Assembly: GCF_000499845.2 (NCBI RefSeq)
Contig: NC_023750.2
Span: 29,003,652-29,067,651, forward strand
DNA from: Phaseolus vulgaris
Taxonomy: Eukaryota; Streptophyta; Magnoliopsida; Fabales; Fabaceae
Length of the DNA stretch: 64,000 nt
Direction of reading: 5' to 3'
The number at the start of each line of letters is the position of its first letter. Position 1 is the stretch's first letter. Both the position numbers and the translations under genes were made by a program. Below the pieces are notes generated by a model, which was not told the DNA's origin, made no database searches, and saw nothing but the letters and a program-made list of their open reading frames with translations. Of this stretch, positions 43,046 through 55,261 are shown piece after piece.

Positions 43046-44065
43046 TGATGAGAATCAAATAAAGGAGGCTTTTATTAATGAAGGAAGAGGGCATTCAATT
43101 CACCCTCACATTTGAAGTTCTTCCTTCTAGTCTTCTCAAAATTAAAAGAAGACATAAAATAAAGAGAGGATCAAGCCTAAAGCCAAAGAAGTCTACAAGC
43201 TTTCAAGAATGGGCTTCAATTAAATATCTCTCTTTATAGTTTCTTTTAAATTGTAAATAATATAGAATAGTGTTTAGAAAGATGCTTAGAGGGAAACATT
43301 AGACACCTCTTTTGTAAAAACATCTCTAGGCTTTAGTTTAGAAAATTCTAGAAGCTTGGGGAGTGAGCTTAGTAAGGGGGGCGTAAGCTTAGGAGCATTT
43401 TGGGTAGCTTAGGGAATAAGCTATGTAAATGACCAGCCCTTGCTCCTATAAAAGGAGGGCTTAGGTCCTTCATAATGCAGATTGGAAATTAGTAATAGAG
43501 AAACTCTACTCAATTTGAGAGAGAATTTGTGAGAGCTTGCTTCTCCTTCACCTTGTCTTATCTTGAGTGCATTTGGTTCTCTTAAGTGGCGGCACTAGCT
43601 CACTCATCTTGGAGTCTTCATCCTCTAAGTGGCGTGATCATCAAACCAAAGCATCCATCTCCATAAGTTCTTCTTTCTTTCATCTCCATATTCATATGCA
43701 ATTCCTAAAACATGTTTAGCTTCCTTTTTGGTTCGGCATTTCAGCCTATTTTCCAGTTTTGCTTCGGTTCTTAGTTCATTGGTTGTTTATAGTTGTTTCT
43801 TCTTCAATTCTAGTTCAATTGTTCGGTGCATTTCTGTTCTTGATCATTTTATTCGGTGCTTTTGCCTTTTTACACAATTTGTTCGGTTCAATTGACAATA
43901 GATGGCTCCTCCATATGAGTTTGGTGTTTGGTGCAAGTCTTGGTGAGTTCTTGAAACATAGAACCTTGATCCAATTCTATTATAAGTGTCTAAGCTATCT
44001 CCAACTCAAGTTGAGTCCATAGAATGTCAAAGAACCATCTCTTCTTTGCTAGTGGATTCATATCA
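43046..44065 (+). repeat. Solo LTR S3, close relative of the gypsy-1 LTR (1020 bp)
   Basis: TGATGAGAATC...GATTCATATCA, with AGGTT duplicated exactly at 43041-43045 and 44066-44070. TATAAAAGG is at 43447-43455 and five TCGG words lie between 43730 and 43890. It lies opposite to gypsy-4, into which it inserted. It is the best match in the window to the gypsy-1 LTR. Confidence 0.94.
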
Positions 44066-44070
44066 AGGTT

Positions 44071-44740
44071 TTTCAACAAGAAGCATGTTTTCAAAGGTAT
44101 TTTCAAATTTTCTTTCTTGTTGAAGGACCTTGTGGGAAGGAACACTCTTTTCCCACGCCTTTTGTTTGTTAAGGGTTTTATCTTGATTTTATATTTTTAA
44201 TATGCTTGTAAGGGGTGTTATAAGATATTCCTCATTCTTTCTAGATTCACACCACCCCTCACTTGGCTTTTCTTTTTCTTTTTCTTTAGCTTCCCTTTCG
44301 TCTTCCTCTCTTTTCTTTTGTATCTTTCTTTCCTTCTTTACTTTATGGGAAGCAAACAATTTTTCTACCCTCATTTCCCAATCTAAGCAAGCTTCTACAT
44401 TTTCTTTTCCATGGAAATGGGGTAGGTCTACCCTAACCTCTCTTGGGCTTTCTTGTTCTCTTCTATCTCTTCTATGTCTTCTAGGGGGTGCTTGATAATA
44501 ATCTTTTATTCTAAGGCTTCCCTCCCCAAAAGAATCATGATCTTTAGAGATAGATGCATGAGAAGGTAATTTTTTTGAAATGTAAGACTTATCATCCTTT
44601 GCTTTAGTCAATTCATTAGTTTTGGTCTCATTCTCCAATTGTTTAGATGAAATTGATTGAATATCCTTGGAAAGTTGTCTTAAAAGAAATTTCAAAGATT
44701 TCACATCACTTTTAAGAGATTTAGAGGAGTGAGAAGACAT
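44071..44740 (-). pseudogene. gypsy-4 Gag N-terminal part
   Basis: Frame 44740-44189 (183 codons) begins with the same Ser/Lys-rich coiled coil as gypsy-3. It adds RVDLPHFHGKENVEACLDWE (about residues 100-119), the true gag core start, which gypsy-3 lacks. A Lys/Glu-rich stretch follows, then a frame loss near 44189. Gypsy-4 thus keeps gag sequence that gypsy-3 deleted. Confidence 0.82.
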
Positions 44741-46585
44741 GACTAAAACTTTGTGTTTAGAAATGTTTTACTTGAAGAAAGATGAGGAAAGTTAATGAAG
44801 GTAGTTTTCTAGGTAAGAGAGGTGAGTCACAGTGGACTACTTAAATACCAAGTCTTTGCCTTAGCCAAAAACTATCCCTCAAGATCTTCACACAAATCTT
44901 TCTTTAGGTAAATCACTTAAAACACAATGAGGATGTAGAAATCAAAAATTTTATGCATAAAAAACAATGCAAGCTATAGCAAATTATCAAAGCTTTAAAC
45001 AAGACCAAACAAAAACAATTAAGCGAAGCTAACTAAAGGCAATTGGCGTAATTAAAGCAATTAACAAATGCTAAGCTTGAAAGTTTAAGCTAGTTGATCC
45101 TAGGTGAGGCTTCTTAGACACTTGGAGTCCTTGAAGACACACTCACCGTCAAATTACGTGATTAACAAGTAATTAACAAGAGTTAAATTGCAAAGAAATT
45201 AAATGGCACTCCCTTTGTTGTTTTTCTAATTGCACTCCCTTTGTTGTTTCTTCTTTGTTGGACCTTCCAAGGTGTGTGGTGTATTTAGTATGTGTTTGTT
45301 GTTGCCCCTTGCCTTTGATCCTCTTGGAATTAGGTAATTAAATTCTTCAATCCAGCACCTATTAAGCAAAGCTAGACTCCCCTCAAGTCAATTCCCACTC
45401 AAAAAGTACCAATTGATATTTAATCCACCACAAAGCTTAGAGGTCAAAGAAAGAAAGCAAGAAACAAATTAATTTGAAAACACAGTACCACACAAATGGA
45501 ATTAAATGTGACACAACTAGAAAGAGTTCAAATGAAATTAGACAAGCAAATAAAAAGGCACTCAAATAATGGATGGCACACAAAAGGAACCTAAGGAATA
45601 ACACTAGATTTGATTTAAAAACCAAAAACAGCACCACTGAAAAATATTGTGGTCCAGAATGAGTGACTTTTAAAGATTTATGGTGACCTGGATCTTTTGT
45701 ATTTGCTTCTGAAAATTGATACACAAACAAATCAAGATCTTAACAAACTTTTGGCGTTGGTTTCACTCCAAACGCATGCACCAATTAATTTTAATAATTT
45801 GTTTTAAAATTAGTGCTCAAAACTGTCAGATGTAACGTCAAGATTGCACACTTTTTTTGTAAGATTTATCTTTTTTTTTCTATTTCTTTTTTTCAACTGA
45901 TTCTTTTTATTGTTCTTTTGCGAACACCCCAATCTAGTGAAATCCAGAGGCTCAGAATTTTCTTATGATGTATTTAATTTTCATAAAGTAAAACAGCCAA
46001 AACAGATTTGTGAAAACAGGGGATTCTGAAATCTGGAATCAAAAACAGAATGATATACCAACAAAAACACAATGGAAAAATGTGATGGAATTTGTGTGGA
46101 TCTAGCACACAAATAAGAACTCAAAATAAAATTAAAAAAAGCACCAAAGGATCAAAACAAAGCAGATTTCAGATCAAGCATTCAAACAAAAAAAACAAGA
46201 AACAAATAAATCAAGAAGAGCACTACTAGGATTTGTTGACAAATATGGAAACACATGACTTAGACAAAACTTATGGATTCATAAAATGAAAAGACTCAAG
46301 AACATCATATGACCCAAATGAAATTTCCAGCAAGACTCAAATACCTAAAAATAAAAATAAATAAAAAACAGCAACACAAAGATATCAAGAATCCTACACA
46401 AAATTGAAAATAGATGTTCAAGCACAATTTTGAACAAAACCCACCGATTGAAATGAATAAACAAGCATTCAAATCATATTAAAACACAAAAACAGCAAGA
46501 CAACTTGGAATAAAAATGAACAACTTGGAGAAAGAAGAACTCAAAAAGAAAAATGCAAAGAGATACTCATCTTTGAATAACCATA
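44741..46585 (-). other. Leader of gypsy-4
   Basis: No ORF of note. Parallel in block order to the gypsy-3 leader but diverged and with small indels. AACTCCCTTTGTTGTT-type words are duplicated near 45210-45245. Confidence 0.6.
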
Positions 46586-46598
46586 GCTCTAGATACCA
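46586..46598 (-). other. Primer-binding site of gypsy-4
   Basis: TGGTATCTAGAGC on the minus strand, two bases from the LTR. Confidence 0.75.
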
Positions 46599-46600
46599 AA

Positions 46601-47024
46601 TGATGGCATTGAGGTCTCCTTTTGGTGTATTTTGGGATGAGATTTGCGGAAGCTTATGGTTGTTGATGGAACAAGGCCTTCCTAGTAAGTGTGGGTGCCT
46701 TAAAGGTGCGTGAAGAGTGTGAGATTAGGAAAATCTTCTAGAAACATAGCAAATCTAGGTTAAATCCTCATGAAATCAAGTTTGTGCTATTTACTCCACA
46801 ACTAATACTAAGCTACTCTTGATGGGCCTTCATGTAGCATATACAAATAGCTCTCTCTTCCATCCGTAGCTTGGTCCAAGTCTTCATGGATTCTTTTGGC
46901 CATGGACCTAGTAGTTGGTCCTAGACGCTCTTCCCTTTGCCCTAGACGCTCTTGGTTTGGCTTTGCATGCTCATGTCTTGGCTCTTGTCTTTCTTGTGAG
47001 GTTGTGCTTGGCCCTCTTCCATCA
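46601..47024 (-). repeat. 5' LTR of gypsy-4, internally deleted (424 bp)
   Basis: Same termini as 35920-36594 but about 250 bp shorter. The join lies between GTGAGATTAG and GAAAATCTTC near 46730. The lost part includes the TATA region, so this copy cannot be transcribed from its own 5' LTR. Confidence 0.85.
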
Positions 47025-47753
47025 CTAGATGCATGTTGTATTATAAGGATTACATCGAATTAACTGTGCAAATTTTGTGGTCTTCCTAGATATTTGTCTT
47101 TGAATGGTCAAAATAGAAGATACAAAAAGATGTCAATGAAAAAATGTATTATTGGCCAATCATGCCAAGACTATATGCCTCAATGGAATCAACAAGCCAA
47201 ATGTGATTACATTTTGAAAACAAAAGTAATGATGGTGTATTGTGACATCCCTATGATGGAAAAGCTTGAAAACACTTTGATAACGTATATCTCGATTTTG
47301 CAGTTAACCCATGTCATGTAAGATTGTGTTTATCTTCTAATGGTTTCACTCCTTATATCCAAGCTTCCAAATCCTGATATTCTTGTTGATCGGTATTCGT
47401 TACTCCATACAATGTACCCCCTGATTTGTGTATGACAAAGTTGTACATATTTCTAACTTGTCTCATACCTAGTCTGAATAACCCAAAAAAATATAAGTGT
47501 ATTTGTAGTCGCTTATTAATGACCTCCAACAGTTGTGGACTGATGACGTCTTTACTTATGACATATTCACAAAAAGAGACCTTTTTCATGCGAGCTTGCT
47601 TGATGTGGATAATCAATTATTTTCCGGCATATTGCATGTTTTCTCGGTGGGGAGCTAAAGGAAAATTAGTTTGTTCTCATTTTATGGAAGACAAAATTCA
47701 CACTAAGGCATGGGGGTAAAAGTTGTTGGTTTGACTATCATCAATAGTTTTTG
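47025..47753 (+). pseudogene. Old CACTA transposase, fragment 3 (Transposase_21 core)
   Basis: It directly continues fragment 2. Plus-strand frames give a CMLYYKDYIELTVCKFCGLPRY-like join, then NGFTPYIQAS (about 47340), PPDLCMTKLYIFLTCLIPS (about 47415-47475), FMRACLMWIINYFPAYCMFS (about 47590-47645) and GKLVCSHFME. These are TNP2-core motifs, here with several stops and shifts. The fragment is cut at 47753 by CACTA-2. Confidence 0.88.
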
Positions 47754-48120
47754 CACTAGTACAAAATATGAAAACAACGACCCTTTATTTAGTGCGGCTT
47801 TGCGCTTAAACGCATTTGTAAAAAATGCGGTGGCATTTTTGTAATTAAATTGATTTACAAATGCGATTCTATGATAAGACCGCATTTGTAAATCAATTCG
47901 AATGATTTACAAATGCGGTCTTTACTATGACCGCATTTGTAAATCATTATGAATTGAATTACAAATGCGGTCTTTAGTATGACCGCATTTGTAAATCAAT
48001 TCAGAATGATTTACAAATGCGGTCATAGTAAAGACCGCATTTGTAAATCATTTTAATTGATTTACAAATGCGGTCTTACCCTAGAACCGCATTTGTAAAT
48101 CAATTTTACCCTAAAAATTG
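47754..48120 (+). repeat. Left terminus and subterminal hairpin array of CACTA-2
   Basis: Five successive inverted pairs of TTTACAAATGCGGTC and GACCGCATTTGTAAA between about 47850 and 48105, each able to fold as a hairpin. They are the presumed binding array for the element's TNPA-like protein. Confidence 0.9.
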
Positions 48121-48852
48121 AAGCGCGCCACTAGTTTTCACTTTCACTTTCGTCTTCTCTGCTCTTCGTTTCAACGTTCTGTTTCAGCTCTCCCTTTGCA
48201 TTGTAAGTTTCAGCTCTCTCCGCTTCAACGTTTGTTTTCGTTTTCGTTTTTGTCATTGTCATTATTCACTTCCTTGGCATTGTCATTTCGTTTCCTAACT
48301 CGTTTTTGTCATATAGGTGGTTACTGTTCTATTGGGTTCGCCGGTTTTTTCTGCTCCGCCACTGTCACTGTCATAGTCGAAAACTTCCGCCACCGCCTTC
48401 GCCTTCGTCTTCGTCTACGTCCTCGTCTTCGTCTTGTGCCTCTGCCACTCCGATCACCATCAACCTAAAGGTTGGTGTTGTATTTAATTTATATTTAATA
48501 TTTTGAATTTATATTTAATATTTTGAATTGTTATTTTTCTGTATTATAATATATATTTAATTAATAACTAATACAACTTGGAATTTATAACTAATAACTA
48601 ATAATTTATATATTTGTGTGTATTTTGAATTTTTGTATTATATAATTTCTATTTTCTTAAATTTATATTATATATTTAGTTAGTTGTTAATTACATTTTA
48701 ATAAAAGTTTTATGTTATGTTAGTTATTGTTACTTTTAGAATAGAAATATCGTGTTTGGATTGAGTCTGGGGGTGTTCGACCCTCGGCAAATGTGTGAGA
48801 TTGAATAGAATACTAATTATTAGAAAATCCTAACTATATTCCAGAATATATA
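48121..48852 (+). promoter_or_regulatory. Leader of the CACTA-2 transposase
   Basis: C/T-rich first half with tandem CTTCGTCTTCGTC words (about 48395-48435), then AT-rich sequence. Same layout as 4311-4959. No TATA box assigned. Confidence 0.45.
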
Positions 48853-51800
48853 ATGGATCGAAGTTGGATTAATGTTGTTCGTATAAGTGATGAGTACGAA
48901 AGGGGAGTAGAGGAATTTATACAATTTGCGCAGCGTAACGCGATTATTAGTGGTCATGATGGAGCAAAGATCAGGTGTCCGTGCGTTAACTGTTTGAATG
49001 GAAGGATACTGGATGTGAATATCATGAGGGAACACCTGCTGTGTGATGGGTTTCTTCGATCTTATACAACTTGGACATGGCATGGTGAATTATTAAATTT
49101 ACCACGTGTTTCCGTAACTGAGGAATATGTGGGTTCTACCATGGATGAAGCAGTACACGATGATGGAGATGGTGATCGATTGGAGGACATGATTCGTGAT
49201 GTGGGAGCTGAGTGTTTTGCAAAAGCGCATGGATATGAAAGTATGTCAAAAGATGCAGAAACTCCTTTGTATCCTGGATCAACTAACTTCACACGGTTGT
49301 CGGCGGTGTTAAGATTGATGAATTTGAAGGCAATAAACGGATGGACTGATAAAAGCTTCACGGAATTGCTCCAACTGTTGAAGGATATGCTTCCAGAGGG
49401 AAATAGTCTACCTAATCGTAATTACGAGGCCAAAAAGATTCTTTGTCCAATGGGTATGGAGTACAAAAAGATACATGCATATCCTAATGATTGTATATTA
49501 TACCGGAAAGATTTTGAATTGTTGAAAAGTTGTCCGAGGTGTGGGTTATCACGTTATAAGTTGAAACAAAAAGATGATGATTCTATTGATGACATGGAAA
49601 AGCATGGACCCCCAATGAAGGTTATGTGGTATCTTCCCATCATTCCAAGGATGAAGCGTTTGTTTGCAAACCCAGACGATGCTAAGAATCTTAGATGGCA
49701 TGCAGATGAGAGGAAATGCGATGGCATGTACCGACATCCAGCTGATTCTATTCAATGGAAGAAATTTGATGATGACTTTCCAGAATTTGGTAAAGAATCA
49801 AGAAATATCTGACTTGGTTTAGCTACAGACAGAATGAATCTGTTTGGTAATATGAGTACAAATCACAGTTCATGGCCTGTATTACTAGTTATTTACAACT
49901 TACCTCCTGGATTGTGCATGAAGCGAAAATACATGATGTTGTCTATGATGATATCCGGTCCGAAACAACCAGGGAATGATATTGATGTTTATCTAAGTCC
50001 CCTAATTGAAGATTTGAAGTTAATGTGGGACCAGGGTGTCGAAGTATTTGACGGATTTGCTAATGAAACTTTCAAGCTTCATGCCATGTTATTTTGCACC
50101 ATCAATGACTTTCCGGCATATGGTAACTTATCAGGTTATAGTGTTAAGGGTCACAAAGCGTGTCCAATATGCGAAGAAGACACTGCTTCTCAACAATTGA
50201 AACATGGAAGGAAAACAGTATATCTTCGGCATCGGAGGTTTCTTAGAAGTCATCATCCTTACCGGAGGTTGAAAAAAGCCTTTAATGGACACCAAGAGGG
50301 TAGTGGTCCACCAACTCCATTAACCGGTGTTGAGGTTTACCAAAAGGTAAATAACATAGACCACACCTTCGGTAAGTCCAAAAAAAAGTCATCTGTGACA
50401 AATATTTGGAAGAAGAAATCAATCTTCTTTGATCTTCCGTACTGGTCGAGGTTAGAAGTCAGACATTGTATAGATGTAATGCATGTTGAGAAGAATGTGT
50501 GTGATAGCTTAATTGGTACACTTCTTAACATTAACGGGAAGACGAAGGATGGTCTAAATGCTCGTTTAGATTTGATTGAGATGAACATACGTGGCGAGTT
50601 GGCACCCATAGAAATGGGTAAGCGTACATATTTGCCCCCAGCCTGTTACACAATGTCAAAAGATGAAAATATTAGTTTTTGTCAATGTCTAAAGGGTGTG
50701 AAAGTGCCACAAGGACATTCCTCAAATGTGAAGAGCCTAGTGTCAATGCAAGATTTGAAGTTAATTGGGTTGAAGTCTCATGATTGTCACATCTTGATGC
50801 AACAGTTGTTGCCGGTAGCTATCCGTGGGATCTTACCAAAAAATGTTAGACACACCATAACCCGTTTGTGCTCATTCTTCTCTTCCATCTGTTGTAAAGT
50901 CATTGATCCCTCAAAACTAGATGAACTTCAAAATGAAATTGTTGTTATCTTGTGTGAATTGGAAATGTTTTTTCCTCCGTCTTTTTTTGACATCATGGTT
51001 CATCTAGTGGTGCATCTGGTAAGAGAGGTTAGATTGTGTGGACCAGTGTACTTAAGATGGATGTATCCTGTTGAGCGGTATATGAAAATTTTGAAAGGTT
51101 ATGTGAAAAATCATTATCGTCCAGAGGCTTCAATGATTGAAAGGTACATAGCTGAAGAAAGTATTGAATTTTGTTCAGAGTACATGACAAAAGCAAATCC
51201 AATAGGTGTTCCAGCTAATTCATGGCACCACAGGCGTTCTACAACTAAATGTTTACGTGGTGTGAATATTGTAAGCAAATCTCGATCAGAAGTCTTGCAA
51301 GCACAATTGTACATATTGAATAACACAGATGAAGTTGTACCTTACATAGAAGCTCATAAAGCCATTGTGAAGGCAAATAACCCAAGACAAGCAGAGAAAT
51401 GGGTCTTGATGGAACATAATAGAACTTTCATGCCTTGGTTTAAAGATGAGGTGTTCAAGGATTCAACGGCATCAGAGACCTTGACTTGGTTGGCTGCTGG
51501 ATTGAAGTTTGATGTCATCTCATGTACAGTGTACGAAGTGAATAATTGTATATTTTACACGAAGTCCATGGATGAAAAGAGTACAGTTCAAAATTCTGGT
51601 GTTACTCTTGAAGCCGAGTCAATGCAGTTTTCGACTTCGAAAGATACAAATCCAGTACTTGGATCAATGGCATACTATGGGTTTATAGAAGAGATATGGG
51701 AGATTGACTACACTAAGTTTTCCGTTCCAGTTTTCAAGTGTAAATGGGTTGACAATAAAAGTGGGGTTAAAATTGATGAATCAGGATTCACACTAGTGGA

Positions 51801-52053
51801 CTTTCGAAAGATAGGGTATCGAGATGAGCCATTTATAATGGTTCAACAAGCATCTCAGGTTTTCTATGTGAAAGATCCTACGTCAGAACATTGGTATGTC
51901 ATTTTACACGGGAAAAAACAAGGGGAAGCCATAGATGATATTGAATATGGCGAAACTCGTTCATTCACACCAATGATAACTAATAAAGATGACGATGTAC
52001 TTGATGATGTACATGCAACCCGTAAAGACCACAGTGAAGGAATTTACATATAA
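48853..52053 (+). pseudogene. TNP2-type CACTA transposase with a single in-frame stop (CACTA-2)
   Basis: 1066 codons in one frame, broken only by TGA at 49810-49812, where CACTA-1 has CGA; a CpG transition explains it. N-terminal Transposase-associated domain (IRCPCVNC), Transposase_21 core (NLPPGLCMKRKYMMLSM about residue 350, INDFPAYGNLSG about 420, DVMHVEKNV at 541), DUF4218-like block (PPSFFDIMVHLVVHLVREV about 705) and DUF4216-like C-terminus (FKCKWVDNKSG about 965). The Asp of D-V-M-H is present, unlike CACTA-1. The two open parts are 319 and 739 codons. If the stop were read through, or trans-complemented, it is the best candidate source of activity here. Confidence 0.94.
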
Positions 52054-52171
52054 ACATTCAACCCACATGCAACATGTAAATAAACATTTAGAATTTTTTG
52101 TATTATTTTTATATGATTTTAATTCGATTCACATTAACTAATGTTTGTTACCTAATTTTTTTAACAGAGAC

Positions 52172-55100
52172 ATGGATGACGACCAGACTCCAAACAGACC
52201 TCGATCTGGACGAGGCAATAGAGGACCTACTAGATTGAAGCGTCTTGCATTGAGACGTGCTGCTGGTGAGAAGACACATGTTGACATTGACGTCAACACT
52301 GGAGTGGCTTTTGGTCCTAAGGCAAATGAGTTTATGAGCTATCTTGGAGTTGTTTCTCGTGAGAGGCTCTCCATTTTGATTAATTCATGGGATGAGGTTT
52401 CAGAGGTTGATCGGAACATGCTATGGGAGGATGTTCTGGTAAGCTTTACATTATTATTGTTATCATATAATGCTTTTTAATATTGATTAATTAATTTTAA
52501 TTTGATGATGTTATTTTCCAGGCAAACTTTGACATTCCTGATGTGGAACCGCTTCGATCAAAGATATTATCCAATATCGCACTTAAATTTCGTACCTTTA
52601 AGTCAAGACTGACTTCGAGATACATTTTTGGCGACCTTAAAGACGAAAATCCATGTTTAAAGTACCAACATATTGATGAAGAGACATGGCGTCTTTTTAG
52701 AGAAAGCCGTGAAAATGAGGCTTGGATGGTAAGTGAAGTAACTTTTTTGTTTATATAACATTAATAAGTTTATCTTATTTACTTCAGTTTGTTTATTTCA
52801 ATTATGACAGGATCGTCGGAAGAAAGCTCAAGAGATAGCTTTGAAGAATCTTACCCCGCACGTTATGTCTCGTTCGGGGTATAGAAAACTTGAGCAAACA
52901 CTGATGGTGGAAAATGAGAAATCTCAACAGGGGACATTGTCTGAGAATGTGGAAACAGGGGTCACTTCTCCTCCATCACCACCTTTTCGCCATGTAAAAT
53001 GGAAGAGGGCCCGAATTAAGAAGTCGGGTGCACCAAGTTCTGAGCAATCCGGGGTTATAATCGAAAAAATTGTAAGTTATTTTTGTTATTTTCAATTTTT
53101 TTAAAGCATTAATTATATTAATGATTGAAAATATGGTTTTTGTGTACTCTTGCAGGATTCCTTGGAATCCGACGGTAAATTTGTTGCTGAAGGTCGTCAC
53201 GATATCCTGGTTGAAGCAATTGGACGACCTGAACACTCTGGTCGTGTTCGTGCCGCTGGACAAGGGGTCGGAATTAAACTTTATTTTGGAGTTTCAGAAC
53301 GACAGCCATCCTCCTCCTCCAAGAAGGAAACTCAAATGAAGAGTAAGTTACGTGAAGAAATAATGGAGGAGATGAGAAAGGAGACTGATTTGATGTGGCT
53401 GGAGATGAAAAAGGAGAATGATCGAATGCGACAAGAGTTTCTATCGCAACAAGTTTGTGCTGAGCCGATTGAACCCCTTGTTAGTCCCACTCCCAAGAGC
53501 ACAAAGGGGAGTTGTGCGGCTCCTCCAACATTAGGGGATGATATCAATGGGCAGACAGAGGATTGTGAGCTCCTGGTAGTGGGCGGCAAACTTCCTCGGG
53601 TGGTGGCACTTGGAAAAGTCTATACAAACGCCACCACCTTACATAACGTTCCTCTCTCCCCTGATGTGGCGAAGGTAACAGTTGAAAAAGTACGATTTCC
53701 TGATGCTCGTGTTCCACTACCTTCAGATGAGGTAACCACTGTGGCCGATGCATTTCAGACATTCGTTGCCTGGCCCAGAGAGCTCATTCGATCTATGCCC
53801 GAACCTCATGTAATAATTTCGTTTCATTATATTATTTTTTATTTATATTTATATATTACATATAATTTAATACAAATGTTGTTTATCTTGTAGCAACCTT
53901 TTCAGCCACCAAGTCCGGAAAAGAAGCGTGAGGTTCCAGTTGACGATCCTATAGCTTCCCTACGTGTCATTGCTAGTCAGATTGGCAATGATCCTTTTCC
54001 AGTTCCGTGGGATAATACATTTTTTCAAATCAACACTGAACTGCCACTGATGATTTACAACACAGATTTATTAGAATTTATATCTGGGAAACAGGAGCTC
54101 AATATAAGTATAATTCAATTTTTTATGATGTAAGTATCTTTACCTATTATTCAATTTACTTTATGTTAAATTATTATTGATTATGCTTTAACTAAAAACT
54201 TGTAGGTTTTTGCATAGAGTCTGTATCACTGAGGGGAAGGAAAATATGTATGGATTCTTAGATCCTGCATATACTAATCCCGTTGGACCAAACTCAACTG
54301 AGACTCAAGCATACATCACTAACATCCTGGAAAAAGAGGGAAAACAAATTTATTTATGCCCTTATATTAATTAGTAAGTTTAATTATATGTCATCAATTA
54401 TTATTATTTCATGTTTTAAATATTTACTAACTCTTTTCAATGATCATATAGGCATCATTGGCAGTTACTTGTCTTATCAATGGTTGATAAGACTGCTGTG
54501 TGGTTCTGTTCCCTACACAAGAAGATGCCCACAAAATTTAAGGATATCATTGATACGTAAGTATAGTATAAACTTAACTTTGTATGTTACTAATTAACCA
54601 TCTACTAACGAGGTTTTTTGTATTAACCAGTTCATGGCGTGGATATAACATCCTTAAAGGTCGATCCAATTCAAATAATTTGAACTACATAAGAGTAAAG
54701 GTTTGTAATTTTTTTCTTTCTCTATTATCATTGTTTATCAATATACTAACATATTACTTTTTATTGAATTATAGTGTAATAAACAACCAAGAAGCTATGA
54801 GTGTGGCTATTACATTATGCAATGGATGATTACCATTATAAGACTAGGTGTTAAAACTGGTTGGAAAGAGGTATATGTTAAATCATTTTTATAATTCTTG
54901 AACATATATATATCTAGAAACTAATTTATGTCAACTTTGCAATGCAGTTATTCACAGAAGAAACATCAATGAGTGAGGAAGGCATTTCATATGTTAGAGA
55001 TTCTTGGTCCACATATTTCATTAATTTTTATAACTCTAGCATAGGTAAACAATAGTGGTTTTATTATATGTAATTTGATCACTTGTAAATGTACATTTTG

Positions 55101-55261
55101 ATGATTTCAATTGATCACTACATTTCTGTATTTGTCTGGCTGGGTTTGATCATTATGCAGGTTATTTAAATATATGGTTTCTGCACAAAACAGAGTGTAT
55201 TTTAAAAAAAAAATCACTATTTACAAATGCGGTCTTGGTAAATGACCGCATTTGTAAATAG
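52172..55261 (+). pseudogene. CACTA-2 second gene (TNP1-like plus ULP1-like domain), one nonsense change
   Basis: Exons inferred: 52172-52438, 52522-52728, 52811-53071, 53156-53809, 53894-54129, 54206-54373, 54452-54556, 54631-54700, 54775-54870, 54948-55044 and 55161-55261. Splice sites and phases equal those of CACTA-1. A stop TA|G forms across the exon 6-7 junction, where CACTA-1 has GA|G. The ULP1-like domain would then be lost, although it keeps H-H-W (exon 7) and the expected Cys in QPRSYECGYYIM (exon 9). The position often held by Asp in ULP1 is Cys (WFCSL) in both copies. A splice acceptor (TTTAACAG) directly precedes the ATG here too. Confidence 0.8.

Larger units (their letters stand above)
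35920..47024 (-). mobile_element. gypsy-4: RT-less Ty3/gypsy element, interrupted by gypsy-3 and solo LTR S3
   Basis: LTRs 35920-36594 and 46601-47024 have TGATGG...CCATCA ends. Flanks TTAGA (35915-35919) and CTAGA (47025-47029) are a 5-bp duplication with one transition. The primer-binding site is at 46586-46598. The coding region survives as gag (44740-44071), a spacer (43045-42908) and protease/integrase pieces (37733-36731). It is split by S3 and gypsy-3. Reverse transcriptase and RNase H are missing, with the same junction as gypsy-3. The shared LTR parts differ at about 7 of 330 positions by eye. Confidence 0.87.

Noticed and set aside
47850..48105. Regularly spaced 15-bp repeats considered as a CRISPR array
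   Set aside because: Repeats alternate in orientation, spacers are short and not unique, and they sit at a CACTA end in plant DNA.
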